Positions 51,448 to 60,492 are shown, numbered from the stretch's first letter. The stretch: 61,516 bases of DNA from Lachnospiraceae bacterium (GCA_019423745.1 JAHZAV010000014.1:1-61516), one strand, 5' to 3'. Numbers and translations: made by a program. Notes: generated from the letters alone by a model not told the origin.

Positions 51448-52013
51448 CACACTTTCTTCCGCCTTAAATTCCTGATGTAATGCATCTGCACTTTTTTGAA
51501 TGAGATTTAACATCTTTGCAACAATTTGTTCCGGAGGCATGCAGTTTTTATCCAAAAGCCAGCGTTCCAGAGAACAGACCACCGCATCTACAAAAAATTA
51601 AGTGTAAATTCATCTCTGGCAATATCTCCTATCAATTCAGTAAGTCTTAATTCTAATATGGGTCGGATATATTCCCGAAAATGATCAGAAAACGAATTTT
51701 GCCCCTCTATCTGCAATGCTTTCCGATAAAAACTTCTGTTTTCGTAAAAATAATTACATATTTCCTGAAGTAATTTTATCCGGTTATCATATGGTTCTTC
51801 TTTACTGATTTTCTGTATAAAAGTAATAATTTCTGTGTCAAAGATCCAATTGACTAAATCATATTTATCTTTGAAATGATAATAAAAACTCTTACGATTC
51901 ATATTGCATTTTTCACAAATATGGGCTACCTGGATTTTATCAAATGCCTCCTCTTCCATCAGTTCCCGAAGCGCATTAGCCAAAGCTTTTTTCGTTATGT
52001 TGGAATCTGCCAC
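51427..52013 (-). pseudogene. TetR/AcrR-family regulator with a frameshift near the C-terminus
   Basis: Residues 1-60 are a TetR HTH (KKALANALRELMEEEAFD, MNRKSFYYHFKDKYDLVNW), and the middle is the DhaS-like ligand domain. The frame ends at a TAG at 51588 after EFTLNFL. In the next frame the expected C-terminus continues (VDAVVCSLERWLLDKNCMP and onward, ending in KTGWSQ) to a TGA at 51427. One extra T in the six-T run near 51594 would restore it. So this is either a real frameshift, slippage at the T run or a base-calling error. The start is a GTG with an AGGAGG site. Confidence 0.78.
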
Positions 52014-52140
52014 GATGCTTCCTCCTCTATCTTAATTACAAAATGCCAAAATGCTCCAACAAAATTTTTACCCCCATCATATTAAAATAGTACCACGTGA
52101 TTGCAAAAAGAATGTTTTGATATGCCACAAATATAGAAAA

Positions 52141-52176
52141 GACGAGTCTTATCTGACACTGCAGATAAATCTCGTC
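52141..52176 (-). terminator. Long hairpin in the 356-base spacer
   Basis: The gap 52014-52369 holds no gene. This 15-base inverted repeat (52141-52155 with 52162-52176, two mismatches) is followed on the minus strand by TTTTCTATATTT, so it may end the SRPBCC transcript, 190 bases downstream of its stop. Just beside it is a short tandem repeat of CAAGCT (about 52191-52204). No promoter or ORF stands out elsewhere in the gap. Confidence 0.5.
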
Positions 52177-52369
52177 ACTAAGGCGAACTCAAGCTCAAGC
52201 TCAACATCTCCATACATTTACGTTTGTTACTTTTTTATTTGATTATTATTTTATCAAAAAAGTATAATCTTTACAACGCCAGCACGCAAAATGGTTTTGG
52301 ACAAAATAAGTTCGACGTCCAAAATTGGGCAAACTCCCAGCACCGATAAAAATACTATGATAAAGTAAA

Positions 52370-52792
52370 CTAAAACGCTTGGATTTTACTCGCTTCCTGA
52401 CAACCCAACTCCCTTTTTAAATCAACAAAATACTGCCTTTGTTGCTTTCTCAAATACCCTCCCACAAATGGAGCCATAAATATCTTTTTTGCATGTACCT
52501 CTTCTGTAAAATCTAATGTGGTCTTCTCTCCGTGGCGGTAAAACTTTCCTGTCCACCTTCCTTTTATATTTTTATTATCCAAGGTAAACTCCCATAACTC
52601 ATATTCTTTTTTATTTACAACTGTAAACTTTGTTTTTATTCCCTCTTTTGAAACTTCTATAAAAGTCTCTTCATCAATAACTTGAATTTTTTCTATATCA
52701 CTTCTCCATTTATATTGAGATAAATTTGTAATTGTATTCCAAACTTTTTCCACGGGACATAAAAATGTGACTTTAATGTTTGCTTTTGCCAT
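52370..52792 (-). CDS. SRPBCC-family (START-like) protein
   Basis: A 140-residue single-domain protein of the polyketide-cyclase/START-like fold: IKVTFLCPVEKVWNTITNL at the N-terminus, YELWEFTLDNKNIKGRWTG and TLDFTEEVHAKK. The fold binds hydrophobic ligands; the ligand is not known. DNA here is more AT-rich than in the first 48 kb. The flavodoxin gene lies 70 bases upstream on the same strand. Confidence 0.82.
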   Translation of the reverse strand: MAKANIKVTFLCPVEKVWNTITNLSQYKWRSDIEKIQVIDEETFIEVSKEGIKTKFTVVNKKEYELWEFTLDNKNIKGRWTGKFYRHGEKTTLDFTEEVHAKKIFMAPFVGGYLRKQQRQYFVDLKRELGCQEASKIQAF

Positions 52793-52862
52793 AAATCTAC
52801 CCCCTGTTTCTATTTACATATTATAACATTGTGTCAGCAGCAGCTATCACTAACCAAAAAAA

Positions 52863-53306
52863 CTAAACCATTTGTTGGATCTTCTCCAAAATCTTTTTCA
52901 TGTCATCTTCAGTTGGGTGACCTTTTGCAATTCCTCCAATTTTCCCCAAAATACCGAATGTATCATAACCGCGACAATACACATCTCCAATATAGTCTGA
53001 TCCTTTTTGAATAAGCAGTTTTTTTACTGACTTTGCATAATCTTGATATCTCATTCCACAGGTATATAAAATAATTACTCGTTTTCTTTTTAAGTCAGTT
53101 TTCTGAATATATTCTAATATGCTTTTATGAAAACGATTAAAATAAATGCCTGATGCCAAAATCAATGTATCGTATTCTGAAATATCTAATCTTTTATTTT
53201 GCATGATATTAATCATATCTGCCCCTATTTTGTCTCCAATGAAATCAACTACCTTTTCTGTATTTTTATGATGTATAGATATATAAATAATTCCTATTTT
53301 AGCCAT
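52863..53306 (-). CDS. Flavodoxin domain protein
   Basis: A 147-residue flavodoxin-fold protein. Seen: IGIIYISIHHKNTEKVVDFI, where the usual TxTGNT FMN-phosphate loop is replaced by SIHHKNTEK; YDTLILASGIYFNRFHKSI; and a C-terminal GHPTEDDMKKI. It resembles the flavodoxin domains of protoporphyrinogen oxidase-like proteins. It may carry electrons. The ATG at 53306 has a GAGGTGA site. Confidence 0.82.
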   Translation of the reverse strand: MAKIGIIYISIHHKNTEKVVDFIGDKIGADMINIMQNKRLDISEYDTLILASGIYFNRFHKSILEYIQKTDLKRKRVIILYTCGMRYQDYAKSVKKLLIQKGSDYIGDVYCRGYDTFGILGKIGGIAKGHPTEDDMKKILEKIQQMV

Positions 53307-53479
53307 ATATTCACCTCGCAACATTCTATCCTGTAATATATTATTATATTTCAGGATTTTTTAAAGGACAAGTAGATTAATTTTGACCACCTATATTGCT
53401 AAAACAACCGACTATTGCAATTTTATTGAAGTCAGTAACTACTTTTTTATATAATAACATCACAGAAAGGGGGATGGAA

Positions 53480-53920
53480 ATGCAAATTGAAGTAAAAATT
53501 GATGCTTCATATACAGAACCTAAAATAGTCATTCTGACTGCTTCCATAACTGAAGATATTAATAAAATCGTAACTGAATTATCAAGTGATACCCCACCAT
53601 TTATTTCCGGCATTAAAAATCAGAAAATCGAAGTTATAGAGCAAGATAATTTAATTAGAATTTATGCAAATGCTGGAAAAGTATTTGCTGTCACAGAACA
53701 GGGCGAATATGCCATTCGGTTTAGATTATATGAAATGGAAGAACAACTGAATCCCAAACAATTTGTTCGTATATCAAATTCAGAAATTGTCAACTTAAAA
53801 AAAGTTAACAATTTTGATTTAAGTTTTTCAGGAACTATTTGTGTTGAATTAAAAAATGGGACAACAACATATGTTTCAAGAAGATATGTTTCAAAGCTCA
53901 AAAAAATTTTAGGAATTTGA
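53480..53920 (+). CDS. LytTR-domain DNA-binding protein
   Basis: A 146-residue protein. Residues ~1-45 are an unknown alpha/beta part; residues ~50-146 are a LytTR DNA-binding domain (QDNLIRIYANAGKVFAVTEQ, FRLYEMEEQLNPKQFVRISN, SEIVNLKKVNNFDLSFSG). Stand-alone LytTR proteins of this kind usually sit beside a DUF3021 membrane protein that inhibits them, as here. The ATG at 53480 follows AAAGGGGG at good spacing; an ATG two codons earlier is too close. Confidence 0.9.
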   Translation: MQIEVKIDASYTEPKIVILTASITEDINKIVTELSSDTPPFISGIKNQKIEVIEQDNLIRIYANAGKVFAVTEQGEYAIRFRLYEMEEQLNPKQFVRISNSEIVNLKKVNNFDLSFSGTICVELKNGTTTYVSRRYVSKLKKILGI

Positions 53921-53930
53921 GGTGACAAAT

Positions 53931-54395
53931 ATGATAAGGAAAATTATTTTACGCAGTATTCTCGGCTTTCCACTTGGAATTACCATAGGATATTTAATAA
54001 CAATAGTCCTCTCTTTGATTTTTGCACATGGATATTATTTTGCATGTGTACCTGAACTTATCCATATAACAGGAAACGAAATTAACGCTGTTTTATTACA
54101 AACACTTCTATGCGGTGTATTAGGTTCCGGCTTTGCCGCCTCCTCAACAATATGGGAAATAAATAGTTGGGGGCTTTTTAAACAAACCGCAATTTATTTC
54201 CTCCTTATTTCCGTTTTTATGATGCCCATAGCTTATATTCTGCATTGGATGGAACATAGTGCAAAAGGCATTTTGCTTTATTTTGCCATCTTTATTTTTA
54301 TCTTTATTCTAATATGGATTGTACAATATACGATATCCAAATATAATGTTAAAAAAATGAATGAAACTTTACAGCAGAAACAGAAACATATTTAA
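53931..54395 (+). CDS. DUF3021 membrane protein
   Basis: A 154-residue protein with four membrane segments and the typical DUF3021 N-terminus (RKIILRSILGFPLGITIGYL). In characterised LytTR systems such membrane partners hold the regulator in check. It starts 10 bases after the LytTR stop with a GAGGTGA site; the CPBP gene follows after 23 bases. Confidence 0.86.
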   Translation: MIRKIILRSILGFPLGITIGYLITIVLSLIFAHGYYFACVPELIHITGNEINAVLLQTLLCGVLGSGFAASSTIWEINSWGLFKQTAIYFLLISVFMMPIAYILHWMEHSAKGILLYFAIFIFIFILIWIVQYTISKYNVKKMNETLQQKQKHI

Positions 54396-54418
54396 ATATT
54401 TCAGGAGACTTTTTTACA

Positions 54419-55168
54419 ATGAATAAAAAATGCAATATTTTAAAAGACATATTAATAGCTCTAGGGCTAACTATCTTACCATTACAACTTTTACTGGCTT
54501 TTCAGGATACCGGAAAACTCTATTATTCGTCTATTGTTTATATAATAGTAATTGCATTATCATTTCTGGCCATTAAGATAATAGGAAAGCCTAAAAATTT
54601 AACATTCCGTACTAAAAACATAAAAATGTTTTTCACAAAAGGTTGGTATATTATTATTGCAAGCTTCATATTGGCTATATTAAATTTTATGAGCATTGAT
54701 TTTTCAAAAATTCCATCGACTTTACAAGTATCTTTTTTCTTTATTAATGTCATGCTGGGTGTAATATTTGAAGAATTACTTTTTCGAGGAATTATACAAA
54801 ATATAATCGTCGAAACATATGAAGCCAATAAAAAATCCATATGGAAAGGCATCGGGATCGCATCTTTGATATTTGGATGTACTCATTTATTAAATTTGAT
54901 AGGAAGTCCTTACTTTATTTTAGGAACAATTACACAGGTAGTTTATACATTTAGTTTAGGAATGTTATTAGGTGTCGTGTATTATTTATCTAAAAATATA
55001 TGGACCGTAATCCTTTTACATTTTATTTTTAATGTATTAGGAAGTTATGTGAGTTTGTTTATTCCAGCTACTCATTCAGATATTTCATTACTAGGAGCCA
55101 TGATACAGATTATAGTACTGCTTCCTTGTGTATATCTGTCTTTTCGCATATACCAAAAAAACCAATAA
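54419..55168 (+). CDS. CPBP family intramembrane metalloprotease
   Basis: A 249-residue membrane protein with about eight hydrophobic segments. CPBP (Abi) motifs are present: FEELLFRGIIQNII (EExxxR), FGCTHLLNL (FxxxH) and ILLHFIFNVLG (second HxxxN). Relatives process prenylated proteins or give self-immunity next to bacteriocin genes. It is in the LytTR-DUF3021 transcription unit. No bacteriocin precursor is seen nearby. Codon use is strongly AT-biased. Confidence 0.9.
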   Translation: MNKKCNILKDILIALGLTILPLQLLLAFQDTGKLYYSSIVYIIVIALSFLAIKIIGKPKNLTFRTKNIKMFFTKGWYIIIASFILAILNFMSIDFSKIPSTLQVSFFFINVMLGVIFEELLFRGIIQNIIVETYEANKKSIWKGIGIASLIFGCTHLLNLIGSPYFILGTITQVVYTFSLGMLLGVVYYLSKNIWTVILLHFIFNVLGSYVSLFIPATHSDISLLGAMIQIIVLLPCVYLSFRIYQKNQ

Positions 55169-55195
55169 TCTACAACTTTATAGGGATTTGTGGAT

Positions 55196-56080
55196 CTAAT
55201 GCGGTTGTATCATATAATTTGAAAAATAGATATAAGCATCTTCAAGTGTTGCGTCACCGGATATACATTCGATCCGGGGACGCTGCACACTTATTATTCT
55301 TATTTGCAGTCCATTATCTACAAATTGTTTCGATGAGATATGATAATGCGCTTCCACTTCTCTTGCCGTTTTTTCATCGTCCACCTTACAAATCCAAACA
55401 TGCCCTTTGGCTTCTTCCAGTAATTCAGGTATACTCCCTGCATAAAGAAATTTCCCTTTTTTCATAATTGCCAGTTGATTACACGTCGCCACAAGATCTT
55501 CCACTACATGAGTTGAAAATAATACGGTTCGATTTTCTGAAAAATCCACCAATAAATTTCTGATGCGGATACGCTCCTCTGGATCCAGCCCAGTTGTTGG
55601 TTCATCTACTATGAGAAATTTAGGATCATTCAGCAACGCCTGTACAAGCCCTACTCTCCGTTTCATACCGCCAGACAGCTGCTTTATTTTTTTCTTACGC
55701 TGTTCTAATAAGCTGGTTTTTTCAAGATAAAATTCAATTTTCTCTTTACAGTTCTTTTTTGACAGACCTGACAGATCTCCCATATATTCTAAGCATTCCT
55801 GTACAGTTAATGCTGGATATAATTCTATTTCCTGTGGCAAGTATCCTATCATCTTTTGAATTTTCTCATAATTTCCTTCATTATATAATATCCCATCTAA
55901 TGACACTGTCCCGCTACTTGGTTTTAATACCGTTGTCAACACTCGCATCAGAGTTGTTTTTCCGGCACCATTCTCGCCTAACAGTCCAAATATTCCACCA
56001 GGTATTTCCAGATCAGCCTCATTAACTGCTGTTACACTATTTTTGAATTTTACTGTAAGCTTATTTATTTTGATACTCAT
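55196..56080 (-). CDS. ABC transporter ATP-binding protein
   Basis: A 294-residue ATPase. Walker A is GLLGENGAGKTTLMR, Q-loop YLPQEIELYP, signature QLSGGMKRRVGLVQ, Walker B FLIVDEPTTGLDP, and the switch His lies in FSTHVVED. It energises the two permease-like proteins upstream. The C-terminal ~75 residues (VHxHxxS-like tail) are typical of ABC-2 type exporters. An AGAGGG site precedes the ATG. It is the last gene of the set. Confidence 0.92.
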   Translation of the reverse strand: MSIKINKLTVKFKNSVTAVNEADLEIPGGIFGLLGENGAGKTTLMRVLTTVLKPSSGTVSLDGILYNEGNYEKIQKMIGYLPQEIELYPALTVQECLEYMGDLSGLSKKNCKEKIEFYLEKTSLLEQRKKKIKQLSGGMKRRVGLVQALLNDPKFLIVDEPTTGLDPEERIRIRNLLVDFSENRTVLFSTHVVEDLVATCNQLAIMKKGKFLYAGSIPELLEEAKGHVWICKVDDEKTAREVEAHYHISSKQFVDNGLQIRIISVQRPRIECISGDATLEDAYIYFSNYMIQPH

Positions 56081-56084
56081 ATTG

Positions 56085-56735
56085 TTACCCTCTTTTCTTT
56101 AAGATTGCAGGAAATACCACCAGCATTATACTGCAAAGAATAATACTTAACAGCTTCCCCCACAGCCATTCATAATCCCCGCTGGTTACATTTCTAAATG
56201 TATATGAAAATAAGTTCCAGGAACCCAGATATTTGTCTCCAAAGGAGGAGTTCACAGCGATCCAAAGAACCAGGCACCCTCCAATTCCAATCCACATATT
56301 TCGAAATATACAAGAGAGTGTATTGGATAACATCGCCCAGAAAGAAATCGTTACAACCATAGTTCCCAAATACAGCACAAACTCTTTTCTTTCATTCTCA
56401 CTTCTAATAAATGGATTTTGCCAGACAAAGAAAAGTCCATATCCTACTGTAGCCAATAAAAGCAGGAAACACTCCTGTATAAACAGCCTTTGAAAAATAC
56501 AAGTTAACCGCTTCTCTATTGGATATAGACGAAATATTTCTGATCTTTTACTGCCGATTTCCTGTGCATAAGTGTCCGCACAGCATACTGCCGCCAATAG
56601 GCCAACAGGGGCTTCTAATGCAATTCCTACTTCATAGGTTGCGGTAACTCCTCTAATAAGGCTTAATATAACAATAAAACATATGGAATATGCTATTTTA
56701 TATAAAGGAAGCACAATCTTCATTTCCTTACACAT
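56085..56735 (-). CDS. ABC transporter permease-like membrane protein
   Basis: A 216-residue protein with six hydrophobic segments: KIAYSICFIVILSLIRGV, APVGLLAAVCCADTYAQEIG, LLLLATVGYGLFFVWQ and others. Family is not clear from sequence alone; the position between an ABC ATPase and an ABC permease supports a transporter role. The ATG at 56735 overlaps the stop of the upstream permease (TAATG), and GGAGG precedes it. Confidence 0.75.
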   Translation of the reverse strand: MCKEMKIVLPLYKIAYSICFIVILSLIRGVTATYEVGIALEAPVGLLAAVCCADTYAQEIGSKRSEIFRLYPIEKRLTCIFQRLFIQECFLLLLATVGYGLFFVWQNPFIRSENERKEFVLYLGTMVVTISFWAMLSNTLSCIFRNMWIGIGGCLVLWIAVNSSFGDKYLGSWNLFSYTFRNVTSGDYEWLWGKLLSIILCSIMLVVFPAILKKRG

Positions 56736-57799
56736 TACATACGCCTCCGTTTCCACAATAAAATAGATATCCAGATAATAAAAACAGAAAACACTATAAG
56801 CATGCTTTGATTCAACATTGCCAGAGGCGGCGGCGCTGTATCAAAAAGCTGGCCAGGGAATCGCACCATAATTGCAAGTGGTCTTCCATAATATCCATAC
56901 TCCCCTTTCGCATTATATCCTCCTAAATTCGAATACAACATATACAAGATCAAAAAAGGAACTCCGGGAAGTGGATTTTTAAACAGAAGCGCCACCAACA
57001 TATATACACATATAATCATCAACATATTAGGAAGAATATAAAGTACGGTATCCTTTATAAAATCCCATAGTCTTACTTCAAACCCGCTATCTTTTGTATA
57101 CACGAGACAAAGTACACAAAACAAAAGATTCAAAATTGCTAATACAAAAAGGCATACGCCAAAACCTCCTCCAACTTTCCCCAGTATATAATTCACTGAT
57201 TTTACTGGTTTTGTATGAAGCAGCTCATAATTATTTTTACGGGTGTCATTCCAAAATAGTACGGATAGCAAAACGGTTGCAAAGAACCCCATATACAAGC
57301 CTCCAAAATCAGCAAATTTTCTTGCAAAATAGTAAGAAAATGCATGCTCACTTAATTTTTGCTCCAGGTATGCATTGATCTCCTCCCAAGTCCCTTTGTA
57401 ATAAGCAGATGCTTCATATTCACTGCCGGCACTATAAAACTCGTAATTTTCCTCAAGATAGGCGCAGGCTTCCTCTATCTCCATCTTGTCCATATGCTCC
57501 ATAATATTTTGGACTTCCTGTTCACTCATCTGAAATTCCAAACGCAAAGTTTCCCTGATTTTTTCATTCCATATTTTCCTTTGCTGTTCTTCTGTAGCCG
57601 GTATATACCCTTCATATACGTCTCCGGAATGGATCGTTTCTGGATAATCATTATGTATTTTTTCTCCAGGAGAGAGATAATGGGTCTCCAGATATGGCGC
57701 GGTTGCATTATAGACACCCATGATTACGATCATTATCCCCAGCCAGAACAGCGGTCTTTTTAGATAATTTTTTATTTCTCGTTTTATAATCGCTCTCAT
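56735..57799 (-). CDS. ABC-2 type permease with large extracellular domain
   Basis: A 354-residue protein. One membrane segment at residues ~15-32 is followed by a ~140-residue extracytoplasmic helical domain and then five or more membrane segments (FFATVLLSVLFWNDTRKNNY, LLHTKPVKSVNYILGK). The layout fits ABC-2 exporters involved in peptide or antibiotic defence. It is the first gene of the ABC operon and follows the histidine kinase gene after a terminator. Confidence 0.82.
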   Translation of the reverse strand: MRAIIKREIKNYLKRPLFWLGIMIVIMGVYNATAPYLETHYLSPGEKIHNDYPETIHSGDVYEGYIPATEEQQRKIWNEKIRETLRLEFQMSEQEVQNIMEHMDKMEIEEACAYLEENYEFYSAGSEYEASAYYKGTWEEINAYLEQKLSEHAFSYYFARKFADFGGLYMGFFATVLLSVLFWNDTRKNNYELLHTKPVKSVNYILGKVGGGFGVCLFVLAILNLLFCVLCLVYTKDSGFEVRLWDFIKDTVLYILPNMLMIICVYMLVALLFKNPLPGVPFLILYMLYSNLGGYNAKGEYGYYGRPLAIMVRFPGQLFDTAPPPLAMLNQSMLIVFSVFIIWISILLWKRRRM

Positions 57800-57882
57800 A
57801 TATATTCCTCCTTGTTGATGCTATTGTAGAAAATAAATATCAACCAAAAGACAATGTAACCATCACCGAAAGCACAAAAAAA

Positions 57883-57905
57883 TCGGATTGCTTTACACAA
57901 TCCGA
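57883..57905 (-). terminator. Terminator of the two-component operon
   Basis: An 8-bp stem (57883-57890 with 57898-57905) is followed on the minus strand by a T7 run. The histidine kinase stop codon lies inside the loop. Confidence 0.88.
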
Positions 57906-59074
57906 CGAAACGTCGCTGTTATAGCAGCGCCCCCATATTCTCCATTTTTAAGCCTCAAAGCACCTCCATGCTTTTCACAGTATAGTCTGCTGATATACAT
58001 ACCGATTCCGGCATGCTTCAAACTATCTTTCATATTCTGCTGATAGAAAAGGGCTGTGGTTTCTTCTTTCTTATCCTGAAATCCAGCCCCATCGTCTTTA
58101 ACAGATACCGTGATTTCTCCATAGGTAACAGACAGATTTATTTCCACCTGCTTTTTTGCATATCGAAGCGCATTAGACAGCAGGTTTTCCATTACCTCCA
58201 ATATGATCTCCTTATCCCCGCAAAAAATTTCTTCTCCTCCACTGACACATATTTTGCAATGCTTGCTCGAATTCTTCTGCAAAACATAAGCTTCTGCCTG
58301 TATATCTTTTTTAAGTTCCTCAGCCGATATTTCTTTTTTTACAAGCTGTCGGGCATCCAGACTACTCATTTTCCTCATGGTTTCTACAAATTCATCCATT
58401 CGCCTAATCTGTTTGTTACTCTCCTGAATGATTTCCATTGTCTGTTCTGAGCTTATTTCACCTTGAGGAAAGTATTCTATAAGCATTTCCTGATAGCCCT
58501 TTAACACTGACAGCGGCGAACGGATATCATGAGAAATCGCAGCTCTAAGCGCTCTCTCATCCTCAATCGTTCTCCAAAGCCGTCGATTATTTTTTTCCAG
58601 CTGTCCCCGCATTCGTTCAAATTCCCGGCACAATTTTCCCATCTCGTCTTTATTTTCATAGATGATATGAAAATCCAAATCATTCTCCCCGATTTTCTGG
58701 GAAGCCAATGCCAACTCCTCAATGGGCACTTGCAGTTTTTTCTTATAAAACAGATAGACAGCCACACAGCTGCCCAGAATAGATATAAACAACACAGAAT
58801 AGGTCTGAAGGAAATCACAGATCTCTGAAATGTGATGGTCTGTTTTGGACATATCATCCGCCTTAGGCCTCGGGACATCTACCATATAAATAATCCCCTC
58901 CCCTGACGCCATTTCAAAATACTTCTCCTCATCTACATATTTCCACCAGATCTGGTTCTGTATTTCACTTGCTGCCCTCATAACGAGAGCAGATAAAAAG
59001 AAACAGCACAACAGGCAGACAGCCATATATAGTACAATTGTTTTTCTAATTGATAAATTTCTTATTTTATCCAT
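57893..59074 (-). CDS. Sensor histidine kinase
   Basis: A 393-residue membrane kinase. Two membrane segments (~8-32 and ~85-105) flank a short extracellular loop. A HAMP region is followed by the H-box AISHDIRSPLSVLKGYQEML with the phospho-His, the N-box NLLSNALRYAKKQVE, and the G-boxes VKDDGAGFQ and GIGMYISRLYCEKHGG. Its ATG overlaps the response regulator stop by 13 bases. It probably senses an envelope stress or peptide and controls the downstream ABC exporter. Confidence 0.92.
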   Translation of the reverse strand: MDKIRNLSIRKTIVLYMAVCLLCCFFLSALVMRAASEIQNQIWWKYVDEEKYFEMASGEGIIYMVDVPRPKADDMSKTDHHISEICDFLQTYSVLFISILGSCVAVYLFYKKKLQVPIEELALASQKIGENDLDFHIIYENKDEMGKLCREFERMRGQLEKNNRRLWRTIEDERALRAAISHDIRSPLSVLKGYQEMLIEYFPQGEISSEQTMEIIQESNKQIRRMDEFVETMRKMSSLDARQLVKKEISAEELKKDIQAEAYVLQKNSSKHCKICVSGGEEIFCGDKEIILEVMENLLSNALRYAKKQVEINLSVTYGEITVSVKDDGAGFQDKKEETTALFYQQNMKDSLKHAGIGMYISRLYCEKHGGALRLKNGEYGGAAITATFRRIV

Positions 59075-59739
59075 TTGTATCCCATTCCCCACACGGTCTG
59101 AATATATTCTCTATCCGTATACTCCAGAAATTTTTTTCTAATTCTTCGTATCAGTTCTGTCACAACACGACTATCTCCTTCTGCATCATATCCACATACC
59201 TTTTCGTAAATTCTTTCTCTGTCCAATATCATGCCAGGATTACTGGATAGTATCTCAATGATTTCATATTCTAATTTTGTGAATACAATAGTCGCTCCAT
59301 TTATTTGAACTTGCTTATGTGTATAATCTATGGATAATTCTCCACAAACATATTTTCTTGTTCTATTGTGGGTTCTTTCTTCTCGTTTCAGATGAGCAGT
59401 AATTCTGGCCTCCAATTCTTTTAAGCTAAAAGGCTTTAAAATATAATCATCTCCACCGGATAATAAGCCCATTACCCTGTCCTGTTCCTCTATTCTTGCT
59501 GTCAAAAACAAAATGGGACAGGACACCATATCCCGAATTTTTCTGCAAACTTCAATCCCATCCATCATTGGCATATTAACATCAAGTAAAATAATATCCG
59601 GCTGTAATTGAATTTTTTTGATTCCGTCTATGCCATTTACCGCGCTAATTACTTCGTATGTTTTTTTAATTTCAAAAAATTTTTTCAGCATGTTCTGTAA
59701 TTCTATATCATCATCAATAATCAGTATTTTATAAGTCAT
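59062..59739 (-). CDS. OmpR-family response regulator
   Basis: A 225-residue regulator. The receiver domain (residues 1-120) has the acidic pair IIDDDIEL, phospho-acceptor DIILLDVNMPMMDG, the conserved Thr in LFLTARIEE and Lys in YILKPFSLKEL. The C-terminal winged helix reads YEIIEILSSNPGMILDRERI and RVVTELIRRIRKKF, ending WGMGYKW. It is transcribed with its kinase. Confidence 0.94.
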   Translation of the reverse strand: MTYKILIIDDDIELQNMLKKFFEIKKTYEVISAVNGIDGIKKIQLQPDIILLDVNMPMMDGIEVCRKIRDMVSCPILFLTARIEEQDRVMGLLSGGDDYILKPFSLKELEARITAHLKREERTHNRTRKYVCGELSIDYTHKQVQINGATIVFTKLEYEIIEILSSNPGMILDRERIYEKVCGYDAEGDSRVVTELIRRIRKKFLEYTDREYIQTVWGMGYKWIK

Positions 59740-59926
59740 CGTTTTTCCTTCTCATTATGGCAGATTTTACATTTATCTACTCTATATAGCATCCAAAAAT
59801 CAATGAAATAACAACAGATATTTAAAAAATATTATATCAAATAAGTGTTTAACCTAAAAGGCGAATAGAAACTGGATTTTCGCACACTCTATCATTGTAA
59901 AATAATGAATGGAGGAGGTCATCAGC

Positions 59927-60112
59927 ATGGCGCAATTGTCAGAGAAAGAACTTTCTGCTCTTAATGATCTGCTGGCAGACGAAGAATTATTGACAAAAAA
60001 ATTCTCTATGTTAGCAAAACAAACAGATGATATGGAGATTAAACAAAAATTTGAACAGATCTCTCAGCAACATCAGGGACATTTTAATTCTTTGTATGAA
60101 TATTTGAAATAG
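59927..60112 (+). CDS. Small spore-coat-associated protein (CotF-like partner)
   Basis: A 61-residue, helical, Met/Gln-rich protein (LSEKELSALNDLLADEELLT, EQISQQHQGHFNSLYEYL). Its ferritin-like helix pattern and its place 11 bases before a CotF-family gene suggest a coat-related role. The ATG at 59927 follows GGAGGAGG at good spacing; the ATG at 59909 lies within that site. A sporulation promoter was not clear to me. Confidence 0.7.
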   Translation: MAQLSEKELSALNDLLADEELLTKKFSMLAKQTDDMEIKQKFEQISQQHQGHFNSLYEYLK

Positions 60113-60123
60113 GAGGTGGAAGT

Positions 60124-60384
60124 ATGCAGGAATTTACAGATAAGGAAATTCTAGGTGACGGTCTTTCTACTCAGAAATCTGCCACCGAGAAATTTAACAC
60201 ATTTGCTAATGAATGTGTACACGACAGTCTGCGAAACACAATGATAAATATTTTAGAACAGGAGCACAGCATCTCTACAGAGGTGTTTAATATGATGCAC
60301 CAGAGAGGAATGTACGAAACGCCCCCGGCAGACGAGAAAAAGATTGCTGCGGCAAAACAGAAGTTTTCTCAAAGTTTAAAATAA
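60124..60384 (+). CDS. CotF-family spore coat protein
   Basis: An 86-residue protein of the CotF/ferritin-like coat family: DGLSTQKSATEKFNTFANEC, then VHDSLRNTMINILEQEHSI and VFNMMHQRGMYETPPA, ending with a Lys/Ala-rich tail. The MHQRGMYxTPPA end is a hallmark of these proteins. It is a small structural coat protein. Co-transcribed with the gene before it, AGGAGGTG site. Confidence 0.85.
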   Translation: MQEFTDKEILGDGLSTQKSATEKFNTFANECVHDSLRNTMINILEQEHSISTEVFNMMHQRGMYETPPADEKKIAAAKQKFSQSLK

Positions 60385-60447
60385 ATCCGAATTAAAACGA
60401 TTTCAACAGACCTTTATGAGGGAATGAAAAATATTAATGAGTTAAAA

Positions 60448-60492
60448 GAAAATGACTTTCTGCCTGATATCAATTGCAGAAGGTCATTTTTT
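60448..60492 (+). terminator. Terminator of the coat-protein operon
   Basis: Arms around AAATGAC-TTTCTGC and GCAGAA-GGTCATTT pair over a T-rich loop region, followed by T6. It lies about 65 bases after the cotF-like stop. The rest of 60385-60613 holds a ribosome binding site for the next gene and no other feature I can support. Confidence 0.8.

Noticed and set aside
52185..52210. CRISPR-like repeat (CAAGCT copies)
   Set aside because: Only about two copies of six bases without spacers; no cas genes in the window.
49060..52370. Insertion sequence or transposon as cause of the rearranged locus
   Set aside because: No transposase frame and no matching terminal inverted repeats with target duplications were seen.
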